Assembly: GCF_000577615.1 (NCBI RefSeq) | Contig: NZ_CBXX010000035.1 | Coordinates: forward strand, 1 to 50,202 | Direction: 5' to 3' | Length of the DNA: 50,202 nt | From: Herbaspirillum sp. RV1423 | Lineage (GTDB): Bacteria > Pseudomonadota > Gammaproteobacteria > Burkholderiales > Burkholderiaceae_D | Shown here: piece by piece, positions 37,190-46,251 of the stretch | Layout: each line of letters starts with the position of its first letter | Numbering within the stretch: position 1 is the stretch's first letter | Made by a program: the position numbers and the translations under genes | Notes under the pieces: generated by a model | What the model was told of the DNA's origin: nothing | Databases searched by the model: none | Seen by the model: the letters and a program-made list of their open reading frames with translations, nothing else

Positions 37190-38113
37190 ATGAGCAAGAA
37201 AATCCTCGCCTATGGCGAAGCGATGGTGGAATTCAACCAGAGCATCGAAACCCCTCACTACTATCTCGAAGGTTTCGGCGGCGACACTTCCAACTTCTGT
37301 ATCGCGGCGGCGCGCCAGGGCGCCGATGCAGGCTACGTCAGCGCGGTCGGCGACGACCATTTCGGCAAGAGCCTGCAAGCGCTGTGGGAGGCCGAACGTG
37401 TCGACGCCACACATGTCGACATCGTGCCGCACGCGCCGTCGGGCGTGTATTTCGTCACGCATGACGAAGAAGGCCACCAATTCACCTATCTGCGCGCCGG
37501 CTCCGCCGCCAGTAGATACACGCCTGCGCAATTGCCGCTGCAGGCGATCGCCGACGCCGAGGTGCTGCACTTGTCCGGGATCAGCCTGGCCATCAGCGAG
37601 AGCGCCTGCGACGCCGGTCTGACTGCAATGGCGCACGCGCGCAAGAACGGCACGCTGACCTCGCTCGATACCAACCTGCGTCTGCGCCTGTGGCCGCTGG
37701 AACGCGCCCGCGCCAAGATGGCGGAGGCCTTTGCCTTGTGCGATATTTGCCTGCCCAGTTGGGAAGACGTCAGCGCGCTGACCGGACTGGACGACCGCGA
37801 CGCCATCGTCGACAGGCTGCTGGTCTATGGCGTCAAACTGGTGGCGTTCAAGCTGGGCAAGGAAGGCTGCTATGTGGCGACGCCGACCGAGCGGCGCATG
37901 GTGGCGGCGTATGCGGTCGACGCCATTGACGCGACCGGCGCCGGCGACTGTTTCGGCGGCGCATTCGTCTCTCAACTGGTCGCCGGAAAGAATCCGTTCG
38001 ATGCGGCCCGCTACGCCAACGTGGCGGCGGCAATCTCCACCACGGGCTATGGCGCCGTGGCGCCGATTCCGACGACGGAACAAGTCAATGCGGTGCTGAA
38101 CCGACAAGGCTAG
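37190..38113 (+). CDS. kdgK: PfkB family sugar kinase, 2-keto-3-deoxygluconate kinase type
   Basis: A 307-residue ribokinase-fold kinase. The N-terminal GEAMVEFNQ and GFGGDTSNFCIAAARQGA, the substrate region TYLRAGSAASRY and SLDTNLRLRLWP are characteristic of KDG kinases. The PfkB signature DATGAGDCFGGAF holds the catalytic base D253. The product would be 2-keto-3-deoxy-6-phosphogluconate, which enters the Entner-Doudoroff pathway. It is co-transcribed with the PLP deaminase and followed by a bidirectional terminator. KDG is inferred over other keto-sugars. Confidence 0.85.
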   Translation: MSKKILAYGEAMVEFNQSIETPHYYLEGFGGDTSNFCIAAARQGADAGYVSAVGDDHFGKSLQALWEAERVDATHVDIVPHAPSGVYFVTHDEEGHQFTYLRAGSAASRYTPAQLPLQAIADAEVLHLSGISLAISESACDAGLTAMAHARKNGTLTSLDTNLRLRLWPLERARAKMAEAFALCDICLPSWEDVSALTGLDDRDAIVDRLLVYGVKLVAFKLGKEGCYVATPTERRMVAAYAVDAIDATGAGDCFGGAFVSQLVAGKNPFDAARYANVAAAISTTGYGAVAPIPTTEQVNAVLNRQG

Positions 38114-38134
38114 CGTGCGACATCACCCCGAAAT

Positions 38135-38170
38135 AAAAAGAGCGACGCCATCGATGCCGTCGCTCTTTTT
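38135..38170. terminator. Bidirectional terminator
   Basis: AAAAAGAGCGACG (38135-38147) and CGTCGCTCTTTTT (38158-38170) form a perfect 13-bp stem around a 10-base loop. It lies between the convergent kinase and TPR-methyltransferase genes. Confidence 0.92.
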
Positions 38171-38190
38171 ATGTTCCCGTCACCTGGAAA

Positions 38191-39519
38191 CTAAATTTTC
38201 CTGGAGATCACCAGCATGCCGGCCACAGGCTGCCTGATTTCCTCGCGCAGCGTCACGTCTTCCATGCTGATCAAGTCCAGTCCCGCGTCCGCCAGACATT
38301 GCATCACATACGCGGCGCTATGTCGATAGCGTCCGCTCGGATGCAACTGAAGATCGCCAGCGTGATTGCCTTCTGTCATCGTTTCAACCGTGAACAGGAA
38401 ATAGCCGTTTTTCCTGAGCGTAGTCGCCGCCGCACCGAACGCATCTTCAAGACCGCCGAAGTAGATCAAGGTATCGGCCGACAACACGATATCGAAGGCC
38501 TGCGGCTGTCCGGCCATGTATTCGGTGATCTCCTGCTTGATCAACTGATCGTAGCCTCCGCGCGCCCGCGCCTGTTCAAGCATCTTTCCCGACAGGTCGA
38601 CGCCATGCAGCGAACGTGCATAAGGCGCAGCAAACGATGCGCACAAGCCGGTGCCGCAGCCGACATCGAGGATATCGTATTGCTTGCCGCCGATACCTAT
38701 GGCCGTCAGCCCCTGTCCCATCAACTGCGGACCGCGATACGCCAGGCTGCCGACGAGATTGTCGTTGAAGGTCTCTGCGTAGCGATCGAAGTGCTGTTCC
38801 ACATAACTGTCCGAAGCGCGGCCGGGCACGTCGCTTTGCGAACAGGCCGCATACATATGCGCGGCGATCGGATTGCCCGGCTCTTCTTCCATCCATGTGC
38901 GGTAGATATCGGCAGCTTCTTCAAGGCGGCCGAGGAAGTAGAAGCAAGTACCGAGCATCTCCCTGGACTTGCCTTCCAGCGGCGGCAGCACGAAAGCGCG
39001 GCATTGGTAATGCGAACTGCTCATCTTGTCGCCGGCGGCCTCATAAATATTGCCGAGATGGATCAGCGCCGGACCGAATTCGGGGACCAGTTCGACCGCT
39101 TGCTTGAAGGAGTCGATTGCGCCTTCCATATCGTTGCATTGCAACTGCGACGAACCGAGATTGTTCCAGACCACATGGTCGCCGGGATTCGCATCCAGCG
39201 AAGCCTGATAGGCGTCGCAGGCCTCCTCGAATTCCTTCAGGGCGAACAGCACGTTGCCGAGATCGTTATGCCAGTTGGCGTTGCCCGGCTGCAGCGCACA
39301 GGACAGGCGGATGCTCTGGATGCCCTCCTCGTGCTGACCGCGCTGATGCAGGAAGATGCCCAGATAATGCAGCGCAATGGGATGCACCGGATCCCGCGCC
39401 AGCACTTCGCGGTAAATCGACTCGGCCCGATCCAGTTCGCCCGCGGTATGAAAACCGATCGCCTGCTGCAACAATTGCAGCAACGCAGCGTTTGTCCCGC
39501 CTTGTGAAAGAGATTCCAT
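38191..39519 (-). CDS. TPR repeat protein with SAM-dependent methyltransferase domain
   Basis: A 442-residue fusion. Residues about 10-215 are TPR repeats (IGFHTAGELDRAESIYREVL, HPIALHYLGIFLHQRGQHEEG, FALKEFEEACDAYQASLDANP). Residues about 260-440 are a class I methyltransferase with DILDVGCGTGLCASFAAPYA, HGVDLSGKMLEQAR and DIVLSADTLIYFGGLEDAF. The ATG at 39519 is chosen because AGGA precedes it; an upstream extension is possible but lacks a site. Target unknown; related fusions occur near glycan or flagellin modification genes, but no such neighbour is seen here. It stands alone between terminator and MocR gene. Confidence 0.82.
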   Translation of the reverse strand: MESLSQGGTNAALLQLLQQAIGFHTAGELDRAESIYREVLARDPVHPIALHYLGIFLHQRGQHEEGIQSIRLSCALQPGNANWHNDLGNVLFALKEFEEACDAYQASLDANPGDHVVWNNLGSSQLQCNDMEGAIDSFKQAVELVPEFGPALIHLGNIYEAAGDKMSSSHYQCRAFVLPPLEGKSREMLGTCFYFLGRLEEAADIYRTWMEEEPGNPIAAHMYAACSQSDVPGRASDSYVEQHFDRYAETFNDNLVGSLAYRGPQLMGQGLTAIGIGGKQYDILDVGCGTGLCASFAAPYARSLHGVDLSGKMLEQARARGGYDQLIKQEITEYMAGQPQAFDIVLSADTLIYFGGLEDAFGAAATTLRKNGYFLFTVETMTEGNHAGDLQLHPSGRYRHSAAYVMQCLADAGLDLISMEDVTLREEIRQPVAGMLVISRKI

Positions 39520-39633
39520 CGTTATTTTCCTGTCATCTATTTTGGATTCGAAGATAGGTTTGTCGCGGGAAGCGGCATCAATCTTACAATTTTTATCCAA
39601 TGACGAAAAACATTTCCTGAACCGCCGTTTTCG

Positions 39634-41115
39634 CTAAATCAGCAAACGGTCCGTGATGGCACCCAGCTTGCGCAAAGCCTGGTCCAGCTCGCGCGTGAAC
39701 GGCTTGCCGCAGCACAGGCGCAAGTAATGCTCGAAACGATCCGAATTGGAAAAGATCACGCCCGGAGACACGCCGATGCCCTCATCCAGCGCTGCCGCAA
39801 AGACGGCTTTCGACGACAGGCCGCGCGGCAGTTCGACCCACAGGCCGACGCCGCCGGCAGGCACACTCAGGCGTGTTTCTTCCGGAAAGTAGGCGGCAAT
39901 CGCCTCGGCCATCTGTTCGCGCTGCTCCTTGAGATTACCGCGCAGGCGCCGCAAGTGGCGGTCGTAAGCCGGCGACCCCATGTAATTGGCGGCGGTGATC
40001 TGGGTCCATTCCTCGTTGGCGCGGGTATAGGCGAACTTGAGCATCTTGACGCGCTCATGCCATTTGCCGCTGGTCATCCAGCCCAGGCGCATGCCCGGCG
40101 CCAACACCTTGTTGAGCGAGGCGCAGTAGATGACGTTGCCGCTCTTGTCCCACACCTTGGCGGCGGACGGCGCGACATCGCCGTCCGCCAGTTCGCTGTA
40201 GGCGTCGTCTTCGATCAGCGGCACGCCGTGTTGCTCGCACAAGGCCACCAATCGCTCCTTATGGCTGTCCGACATAATGCAGCCGAGCGGGTTTTGCAGC
40301 GTCGGCACCACGACCACCGCCTTGATGTTGCCGTAGGTCTGCATCGCCAGCTCCAGCGCTTCGATGGAGATCCCGCTGTGCGGACTGGTCGGAATCTCCA
40401 GCGCGCGCATGCCCAGGCTTTCGAGCGTCTGCAGCAAACCGAAGTAAGTCGGCGACTCCACCGCAATCGTGTCGCCTGCCTGCGCCACCGCTCGCAACGC
40501 CAGGTTGAGCGCTTCGATGCAGCCATGCGTCACCACCACATCGTCGGCGCTGATACGGATCCCGGCATTCAACGCCCGCCGCGCCACCACCTGGCGGAAC
40601 GTGGCGTTGCCGTTAATCGGCATCGGACTGGTCAGCAAGGACGGCTGCTCGCGCAAAGCGCGGATGGCGGCGTTCTTCAGGGCTTCCACCGCATACAGCT
40701 CGGGCGCGCAGCTCATGCCGCTGAGGTCGATGGCGGGCGCCTGCAACTGGCGCCGCGCGATGAAATCGGAAACCTGTTCGTGAATGCCGACATATTGCGC
40801 CGGGTCGAGCGGAACCAGGATATTCGGCTCGCCTGCCGGACGTATGGTCGCCCTGCGCGGTTGCCGGACGAAATATCCGGAACGCGGGCGTGCCTCCAGC
40901 CAGTTGCCTTCTTCCAGATGGCGCAAGGTCTGCAAGGCGGTGGACAGGCTTACCTGATGCTGGCGCATCAGGTCTCGCACAGAAGGCATGCGGTCGCCTG
41001 CTTCCAGGGTGCCGGCATGGATCGCCGAAAGATAGTAATCGGCCAGGCGGCGATAGATGGGCTGGGTAGCTTGCTGCGCAGGCTCGGCGGCGAGAGGGGG
41101 TGGTTGCATGTCCAT
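39634..41115 (-). CDS. MocR-type GntR/aminotransferase-like regulator
   Basis: A 493-residue protein with an N-terminal GntR winged helix (about residues 19-85, YRRLADYYLSAIHAG, GDRMPSVRDLMRQHQVSLSTALQTL) fused to a fold-type I aminotransferase-like domain (about 110-493). The PLP lysine is K336 in ASLNKVLAPGMRLGW; VVTHGCIEALNLALRAV and VVVPTLQNPLGCIM are also visible. Such regulators respond to PLP or amino compounds. It is divergent from the small 121-residue protein, whose gene it may control. The start at 41115 is uncertain, since a longer in-frame reading exists without a clear ribosome-binding site. Confidence 0.88.
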   Translation of the reverse strand: MDMQPPPLAAEPAQQATQPIYRRLADYYLSAIHAGTLEAGDRMPSVRDLMRQHQVSLSTALQTLRHLEEGNWLEARPRSGYFVRQPRRATIRPAGEPNILVPLDPAQYVGIHEQVSDFIARRQLQAPAIDLSGMSCAPELYAVEALKNAAIRALREQPSLLTSPMPINGNATFRQVVARRALNAGIRISADDVVVTHGCIEALNLALRAVAQAGDTIAVESPTYFGLLQTLESLGMRALEIPTSPHSGISIEALELAMQTYGNIKAVVVVPTLQNPLGCIMSDSHKERLVALCEQHGVPLIEDDAYSELADGDVAPSAAKVWDKSGNVIYCASLNKVLAPGMRLGWMTSGKWHERVKMLKFAYTRANEEWTQITAANYMGSPAYDRHLRRLRGNLKEQREQMAEAIAAYFPEETRLSVPAGGVGLWVELPRGLSSKAVFAAALDEGIGVSPGVIFSNSDRFEHYLRLCCGKPFTRELDQALRKLGAITDRLLI

Positions 41116-41288
41116 GGATGAATCTTCAGCGTTCCGCTGCGGCGGCGATAGATACAGAGCAGTCGAAAACAGACGATAACAGATCGAAAAAATGTCCGCT
41201 GTATCGATCCACATCGCGACAGCCTGTGCCTGTTCCGCAAAATGCGTCCCGCCTAGACTGTCCCTACGCCAACCAACCGGGAAAAACC

Positions 41289-41654
41289 ATGCACACACCA
41301 GAACGCCAACAGGCCGTCCCCGCCAAAATCTATCTGAGCGCCGGCCAAAGTTACTATCTGTGGAGTCGCCGCGATGCGGTGCTGGTCGTGCAAACGGGTA
41401 GCATCCGCCTGCGCGAATCGCCCGAATGGATGTCGGAAACGATATTGAGAACGCTGTCGACGCTGCACGAAGGCCAGTATTACCAGATCGAACAAGGCGG
41501 CTGGACTTGCCTGTACGCAACGCGGACCGCCGAAGTGTTGCACTACGCCAGCGCGGCGCCGCGCTATTTCTCACTGAGTTTCATCGCCGCGCTTGTCGCA
41601 GCGCCGTTGCGTCGTTTGCGCGGCATGGCGCGACAACTGCTGGCGTCGCGGTGA
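41289..41654 (+). CDS. Small cupin-like protein, DUF2917-like
   Basis: A 121-residue protein, no signal peptide. The core KIYLSAGQSYYLWSRRDAVLVV continues into QTGSIRLRE and, after a variable loop, EGQYYQIEQGGWTCLYATRTAEVLHY, a beta-rich pattern like a small cupin or a DUF2917 domain. A short arginine-rich hydrophobic tail follows (AALVAAPLRRLRGMARQLL). It is transcribed away from the MocR regulator, a pairing I recall from other betaproteobacteria. Function unknown. Confidence 0.6.
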   Translation: MHTPERQQAVPAKIYLSAGQSYYLWSRRDAVLVVQTGSIRLRESPEWMSETILRTLSTLHEGQYYQIEQGGWTCLYATRTAEVLHYASAAPRYFSLSFIAALVAAPLRRLRGMARQLLASR

Positions 41655-41760
41655 TCGGTTGCGGAGCATAACCGGGCTGCTTTCTTGCACAATGTGCATC
41701 TAAATTTTTGCGCATTGACCACGAAGAGTGTGGGTGTATTGCATCAAAGGCATTACACTA

Positions 41761-43290
41761 ATGCGTCACCCACCTCTCTTCACCGTTATGCAGAATGAAA
41801 GCCGCTCTCCCGATACTGCCAAGGCTGGCAGCGACGAACACGTCAATGCGGAGATGTTCGAACTGGCCCCCGTGTCCATGTGGCTGGAAGACTTCAGCGG
41901 CGTCAAAAAATTGCTCGATGAATGGCGCGCCGCCGGCGTCACCGATTTGCGCAGCCATCTCCAGGCCGACCTGTCGCGTGTCCACGCCTGCACCTTGCAA
42001 ATCCGTGTCCTGCAAGTCAATCGCAAGACGCTGCAACTGTTCGAGGCGGACGATCTGGCGCACCTGACCGCCAACCTCGGCAAGGTATTCCGCGACGACA
42101 TGCTGCATACGCATATCGAGGAATTGCTGCAGGTGTGGGAAGGCAAGAACGAATTCTCCAGCAACAGCGTCAACTACACCCTGTCCGGAAAACGCCTCGA
42201 CATACAACTCAACGCCCGCATCCTGCCGGGTTACGAAGACAACTGGGAGCGCGTGCTGCTGGCCGTCGAAAACGTCACCGAACGCGAAGCGGCCCGCCGC
42301 AAACTGATGCACAGCGAAAACTATGCGCGCGGTCTGTTCGAATATTCGCCCATTTCCCTGTGGGTGGAAGACTTCAGCCAGGTCAAGCGCCTGTTCGGCG
42401 ACCTGCGCCAGATCGGCATCAAGGACTTCCGCGTCTTCACCGACGTGCATCCCGAATTCGTCGAGCGCTGCATGCAGGAAATCCGCGTCATCGACGTCAA
42501 CCAGCAGACGCTGACCATGTTCCACGCTCCCGACAAGCCGACGTTGCTGTCGCATCTGAGCGAAGTGTTCCGCGATGATATGCGCCCGCATTTCAGCGAA
42601 CAGCTCGGCGAGCTGTGGCACGGCAACCTGTTCCACCAGCGCGAGGTCGTGAATTACGCACTTAACGGCGAACAATTGCACGTGCATCTGCAGTTCTCGG
42701 TGTTCCCCGGGCACGAAGAGAATTGGGACCTGGTGCTGGTGGCGCTGACCGATATCACTGCCCGCAAGAAGGCCGAAGCCTATCTTGAATTCCTCGGCAA
42801 GCACGACGAACTGACCAAACTCCACAATCGCGCCTTCATGGTCGACGAAATGAACCGGCTCGAGCGCAAAGGTCCGTTCCCGGTCAGCGTCATCATGGCC
42901 GATCTCAACGGCCTCAAGGAAATCAACGACCAGCTCGGCCATGCCGCTGGCGATGCCCTGTTGCGCCGTGTCGGCGAAGTGCTGAGCAAGGCGGCGGACA
43001 AACCGGTCCATGCCGCACGCATCGGCGGCGACGAATTCGCCATCCTGATGCCGGCTACAGATGAACGCGACGCCGTCGCAATGGTGGAAAACATCCAGAG
43101 CCTGATCGACATCAACAACCAGTATTACTCAGGTTCGCCGCTGAGTCTGTCGATGGGTTACGCCACCAGTCGGCACGGCGAACGCCTGGAAGCGACCATA
43201 CAGCGCGCCGATACATTGATGTACCAAGACAAACGCACCTATTACGCCCAGACGCCGGGAAACGAACGGCGCCAGACATCCCCGGAATGA
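41761..43290 (+). CDS. Diguanylate cyclase with two tandem PAS-like domains
   Basis: A 509-residue soluble signalling protein. Residues about 25-170 and 180-340 are two related PAS-like sensor modules, each starting with a near copy (ELAPVSMWLEDFSGVKKL and EYSPISLWVEDFSQVKRL) and ending NWERVLLAVENVT or NWDLVLVALTDIT. A GGDEF domain follows; the active site is ARIGGDEFAIL at about 422-426, with MADLNGLKEINDQLGHAAGD upstream. The RxxD inhibitory site expected before GGDEF is missing. The first ATG, 10 bases after AAAGG, is used as start. Its stop overlaps the hydrolase start. Confidence 0.85.
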   Translation: MRHPPLFTVMQNESRSPDTAKAGSDEHVNAEMFELAPVSMWLEDFSGVKKLLDEWRAAGVTDLRSHLQADLSRVHACTLQIRVLQVNRKTLQLFEADDLAHLTANLGKVFRDDMLHTHIEELLQVWEGKNEFSSNSVNYTLSGKRLDIQLNARILPGYEDNWERVLLAVENVTEREAARRKLMHSENYARGLFEYSPISLWVEDFSQVKRLFGDLRQIGIKDFRVFTDVHPEFVERCMQEIRVIDVNQQTLTMFHAPDKPTLLSHLSEVFRDDMRPHFSEQLGELWHGNLFHQREVVNYALNGEQLHVHLQFSVFPGHEENWDLVLVALTDITARKKAEAYLEFLGKHDELTKLHNRAFMVDEMNRLERKGPFPVSVIMADLNGLKEINDQLGHAAGDALLRRVGEVLSKAADKPVHAARIGGDEFAILMPATDERDAVAMVENIQSLIDINNQYYSGSPLSLSMGYATSRHGERLEATIQRADTLMYQDKRTYYAQTPGNERRQTSPE

Positions 43291-43997
43291 ACGCGCGGCA
43301 ATTCGCATTGCCTGTCGATGACGAGACAATCGCCGTCGATACGCTCGGTTCTGCCGAACAGCTCAGCGCACTATTCCTGCACGGCGCGGGGCAAAGCCAC
43401 CGGCAGCGACAGCGTCTGCTGCGCGAAGAATTGGCTGAACAGGGCTTCGGCAGCATCGCCTTCGATTTCTCAGGGCATGGGGACAGCAGCGCCAACAGTC
43501 CCGGCTCGCTGCAAAAACGTTTGCGCGAAGCTGAGCACGTCTTGCAGGCGACGAACGTCGCGCATGCCGTCCATACCGTCGTCGGCACCAGCATGAGCGG
43601 TGAGATCGCCATCCGGCTGGCGTGCAAACCGGACAGTGAACTCACCCATCTGGTCATGATCGTCGGCGCCATCTATGACCGGGCGGCTTTTGCGCTGCCT
43701 TTCGGTCCCGCCTTCTCCGCCGCGATACGCCGGCCGCAGAGCTGGCGCGAAGCCGAAACGCTGGAATTCATCCGCCATTACCGCGGCGGCCTGAGCATCA
43801 TCCGTGCACTCGACGACGCCGTCATTCCGCATGACGTCGCCGAACTGCTCGTGCAGGCGGCGCAATCGGCACGCTTTCGGCGTCTCATCGATTTGCCGGA
43901 CACCGACCATCGCCTCAGCGAAAAAATGGTGCAAGACGCCCTGCTGCGCCAGCGCATTGCAGCCATCATCCGGCAGGAAAACCAAGAGGAAAAATAA
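43287..43997 (+). CDS. Alpha/beta hydrolase
   Basis: A 236-residue serine hydrolase fold without signal peptide. The oxyanion region LFLHGAGQSHRQRQRLL, the strand GSIAFDFSGHGDSS, the nucleophile S102 in VVGTSMSGE, an acid in IRALDDAVIPHD and the histidine of PDTDHRLSE are all visible. Substrate is not recognisable. The ATG overlaps the diguanylate cyclase stop (ATGA), so the two proteins are made together. Confidence 0.82.
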   Translation: MNARQFALPVDDETIAVDTLGSAEQLSALFLHGAGQSHRQRQRLLREELAEQGFGSIAFDFSGHGDSSANSPGSLQKRLREAEHVLQATNVAHAVHTVVGTSMSGEIAIRLACKPDSELTHLVMIVGAIYDRAAFALPFGPAFSAAIRRPQSWREAETLEFIRHYRGGLSIIRALDDAVIPHDVAELLVQAAQSARFRRLIDLPDTDHRLSEKMVQDALLRQRIAAIIRQENQEEK

Positions 43998-44465
43998 TCA
44001 GGCGGTGGTAGCAACGAGCGTCCCGACGACGCCTTGGGTCACCGAGTCGCTGACTGCGACGTCGGACAAGCCAGGATTGCTCTTGAGGATATCGGCGAAA
44101 TCGGCGGGAATTCCGCTGGTCGGTGTAAATACGCCGCTGCCGTCATAGACGCCGTCGGTGGATTGCTGATTGCTGCCCAGCGACGCCAGGATGCCCTGCC
44201 CCAGCGACTGTGTCTCCTGATTCGGCGTCGTCGGCTGCGATGTGGCGGTACCTGCCAGCGCGATTTCATGCAGGAGGCCGGTTGCCGTGTAAGTCACGGA
44301 TCCTCGCGGCGCACCACTCAGGCTGAGCACTACCGCTCCGGCACTCGCCAGCGCCACGGCAGTACTGATCGCGGCCGGACTCTGGCCGAGATCAATCACC
44401 GGCGTACTGCCTCCATAGGCAGCCGGAACACTGGCGGTGAAAGAACTGTTGATTGCAATGGCCAC
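43998..44465 (-). CDS. Unrecognised acidic 155-residue protein
   Basis: I do not recognise this protein. It is rich in Ala, Ser, Thr, Gly and Val, has one Lys, one Arg, no Cys and no Trp, and is acidic. No signal peptide or certain membrane segment is seen, though AISTAVALASAGAVVLSLSG is hydrophobic. The start is GTG (44463-44465) with TAGGAT about 8 bases upstream. The stop abuts the convergent hydrolase gene. Composition recalls secreted repeat-type or phage-structural proteins, but there is no motif to support either. Codon use looks normal for the region. Confidence 0.6.
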   Translation of the reverse strand: MAIAINSSFTASVPAAYGGSTPVIDLGQSPAAISTAVALASAGAVVLSLSGAPRGSVTYTATGLLHEIALAGTATSQPTTPNQETQSLGQGILASLGSNQQSTDGVYDGSGVFTPTSGIPADFADILKSNPGLSDVAVSDSVTQGVVGTLVATTA

Positions 44466-44547
44466 GACGATCCTAGCTGAACGATTTCAGACGACCTGTT
44501 TCAGACTAGCAGCAATTGGCGCACTTTTCGATATCACCTTGACAACA

Positions 44548-46092
44548 TCAGACTTGCTGCGGATTCAACTTTTCCGACTTTGAATAGAGTTTGTTCAAGG
44601 CCGACAGGTAAGCCTTGGCCGAAGCGACGACGATGTCGAGGTCGGCGCCGACACCGTTGACGATGCGTCCCGCCTTGGATAGCCGCATGGTGACCTCGCC
44701 CTGCGACTGCGTGCCCGTCGTGATTGCATTGACGGAAAACAGCAGCAGTTCCGAGCCGCTGGCGACGTGCGATTCGATGGCATTGACGATGGCGTCGACC
44801 GGGCCGTTGCCCTGCCCTTGGCATGCAATCTCCTTGCCGTCGGCGGTGAAGACGATTTTGGCAGCCGGCCGCTCGCCGGTTTCCGAGTGTTGCGACAACG
44901 ACACGAACTGATAATGTTCGCCTTCGTGACTGTGTTGTTCGTCGGTGACCAGCGCCATGATGTCTTCGTCGAAAATCTCGGACTTGCGATCGGCCAGTTC
45001 CTTGAAACGGGCAAAGGCGGCATTGACCTCGCCCTCCGACTCCAGCGTAATGCCGAGCTCTTCGAGCCGCTGCTTGAAGGCATTGCGGCCGGACAGCTTG
45101 CCCAGCACGATCTTATTGGCGCTCCAGCCGACGTCTTCGGCACGCATGATCTCATACGTATCGCGCGCCTTGAGTACGCCGTCCTGGTGGATGCCGGATG
45201 CATGGGCGAAGGCATTGGCGCCGACCACGGCCTTGTTCGGCTGTACGGCGAAGCCGGTGATCTGCGACACCAGCTTGGAAGTCGGCACGATTTGCGTCGC
45301 GTCGATGCCGAGTTCGAGCTTGTAGTGGTCGCGCCGCGTCCTGACCGCCATGACAATTTCTTCCAGCGCGGTATTGCCGGCGCGTTCGCCGAGACCGTTG
45401 ATGGTGCATTCAACCTGGCGCGCACCGCCGATCATTACCCCTGCCAATGAATTGGCGACCGCCATGCCGAGATCGTTATGGCAATGCACCGACCAGATCG
45501 CCTTGTCCGAATTGGGAATGCGCTCGCGCAGGGTTTTCAGCATGTGGCCGTACAGCTCAGGTACACCGTAGCCGACAGTGTCGGCAAAGTTGATGGTGGT
45601 GGCACCTTCTGCGATCACCGCTTCCAGCACCCGGCACAGAAAATCCATGTCGGAGCGGCTGCCGTCTTCCGGACTGAATTCCACGTCGTCGGTGAACTGC
45701 CGCGCATAACGCACGGCCAGCCGAGCCTGCTCGAACACCTGATCGGGCGTCATGCGCAGCTTCTTTTCCATATGCAGCGGCGAGGTTGCGATGAAGGTGT
45801 GGATGCGCTTGCGTTGCGCCGGCTGCAAGGCTTCTGCGGCGCGGGCGATATCGCGATCATTGGCGCGCGACAGCGAACAGATGGTGGAATCCTTGATCAA
45901 TCCGGCGATGCTGCGAATTGCATCGAAGTCGCCTGGTGAAGCCGCAGCAAAACCCGCTTCGATCACGTCGACCTTCATGCGTTCAAGCTGGCGCGCGATG
46001 CGGATCTTTTCTTCCTTGGTCATCGATGCTCCGGGCGATTGCTCGCCGTCACGCAAGGTGGTGTCGAAGATGATGAGTTTTTCTGCTGACAT
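44548..46092 (-). CDS. leuA: 2-isopropylmalate synthase
   Basis: First committed enzyme of leucine synthesis: condenses acetyl-CoA with 2-ketoisovalerate. The 514-residue protein has the HMGL-like TIM barrel ([20 protein letters not shown], metal-binding [28 protein letters not shown]) and the C-terminal allosteric domain (about 395-505) where leucine binds. GGGAG precedes the ATG. A terminator separates it from pssA upstream, and a promoter is predicted between, so it is its own unit. Confidence 0.97.
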   Translation of the reverse strand: MSAEKLIIFDTTLRDGEQSPGASMTKEEKIRIARQLERMKVDVIEAGFAAASPGDFDAIRSIAGLIKDSTICSLSRANDRDIARAAEALQPAQRKRIHTFIATSPLHMEKKLRMTPDQVFEQARLAVRYARQFTDDVEFSPEDGSRSDMDFLCRVLEAVIAEGATTINFADTVGYGVPELYGHMLKTLRERIPNSDKAIWSVHCHNDLGMAVANSLAGVMIGGARQVECTINGLGERAGNTALEEIVMAVRTRRDHYKLELGIDATQIVPTSKLVSQITGFAVQPNKAVVGANAFAHASGIHQDGVLKARDTYEIMRAEDVGWSANKIVLGKLSGRNAFKQRLEELGITLESEGEVNAAFARFKELADRKSEIFDEDIMALVTDEQHSHEGEHYQFVSLSQHSETGERPAAKIVFTADGKEIACQGQGNGPVDAIVNAIESHVASGSELLLFSVNAITTGTQSQGEVTMRLSKAGRIVNGVGADLDIVVASAKAYLSALNKLYSKSEKLNPQQV

Positions 46093-46122
46093 GGCGGCTC
46101 CCTCGGCTAGTGTCTGCGTCCT

Positions 46123-46150
46123 ATTCTAGTCTTCCGGCACAGCGTTGCAA
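46123..46150 (-). promoter_or_regulatory. Candidate leuA promoter
   Basis: On the minus strand TTGCAA (46145-46150), a 16-base spacer and TAGAAT (46123-46128). The leader to the ATG is about 25 bases, too short for a leader-peptide attenuator. Confidence 0.4.
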
Positions 46151-46164
46151 ACAGGCCTTGGCGC

Positions 46165-46204
46165 GGATATGAAAAAACCGCCGGGCTTGCACCGCGGCGG
46201 TTTT
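46165..46204 (-). terminator. Terminator after pssA
   Basis: AAAACCGCCG (46174-46183) and CGGCGGTTTT (46195-46204) pair perfectly. On the minus strand a run of six T follows. It separates pssA from leuA. Confidence 0.85.
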
Positions 46205-46251
46205 GATTGACTTGTCCAGAACTCATTTCATAATTAGGCGTGAGATGCGTT

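Noticed and set aside
41758..43011. 417-residue minus-strand frame opposite the diguanylate cyclase
   Set aside because: Mirror of the PAS/GGDEF coding sequence. The plus-strand protein has complete functional motifs.
46093..46171. Leader-peptide attenuator before leuA
   Set aside because: The hairpin there has its T tract on the pssA side and serves as the pssA terminator. The remaining leader is too short and has no Leu-rich frame.
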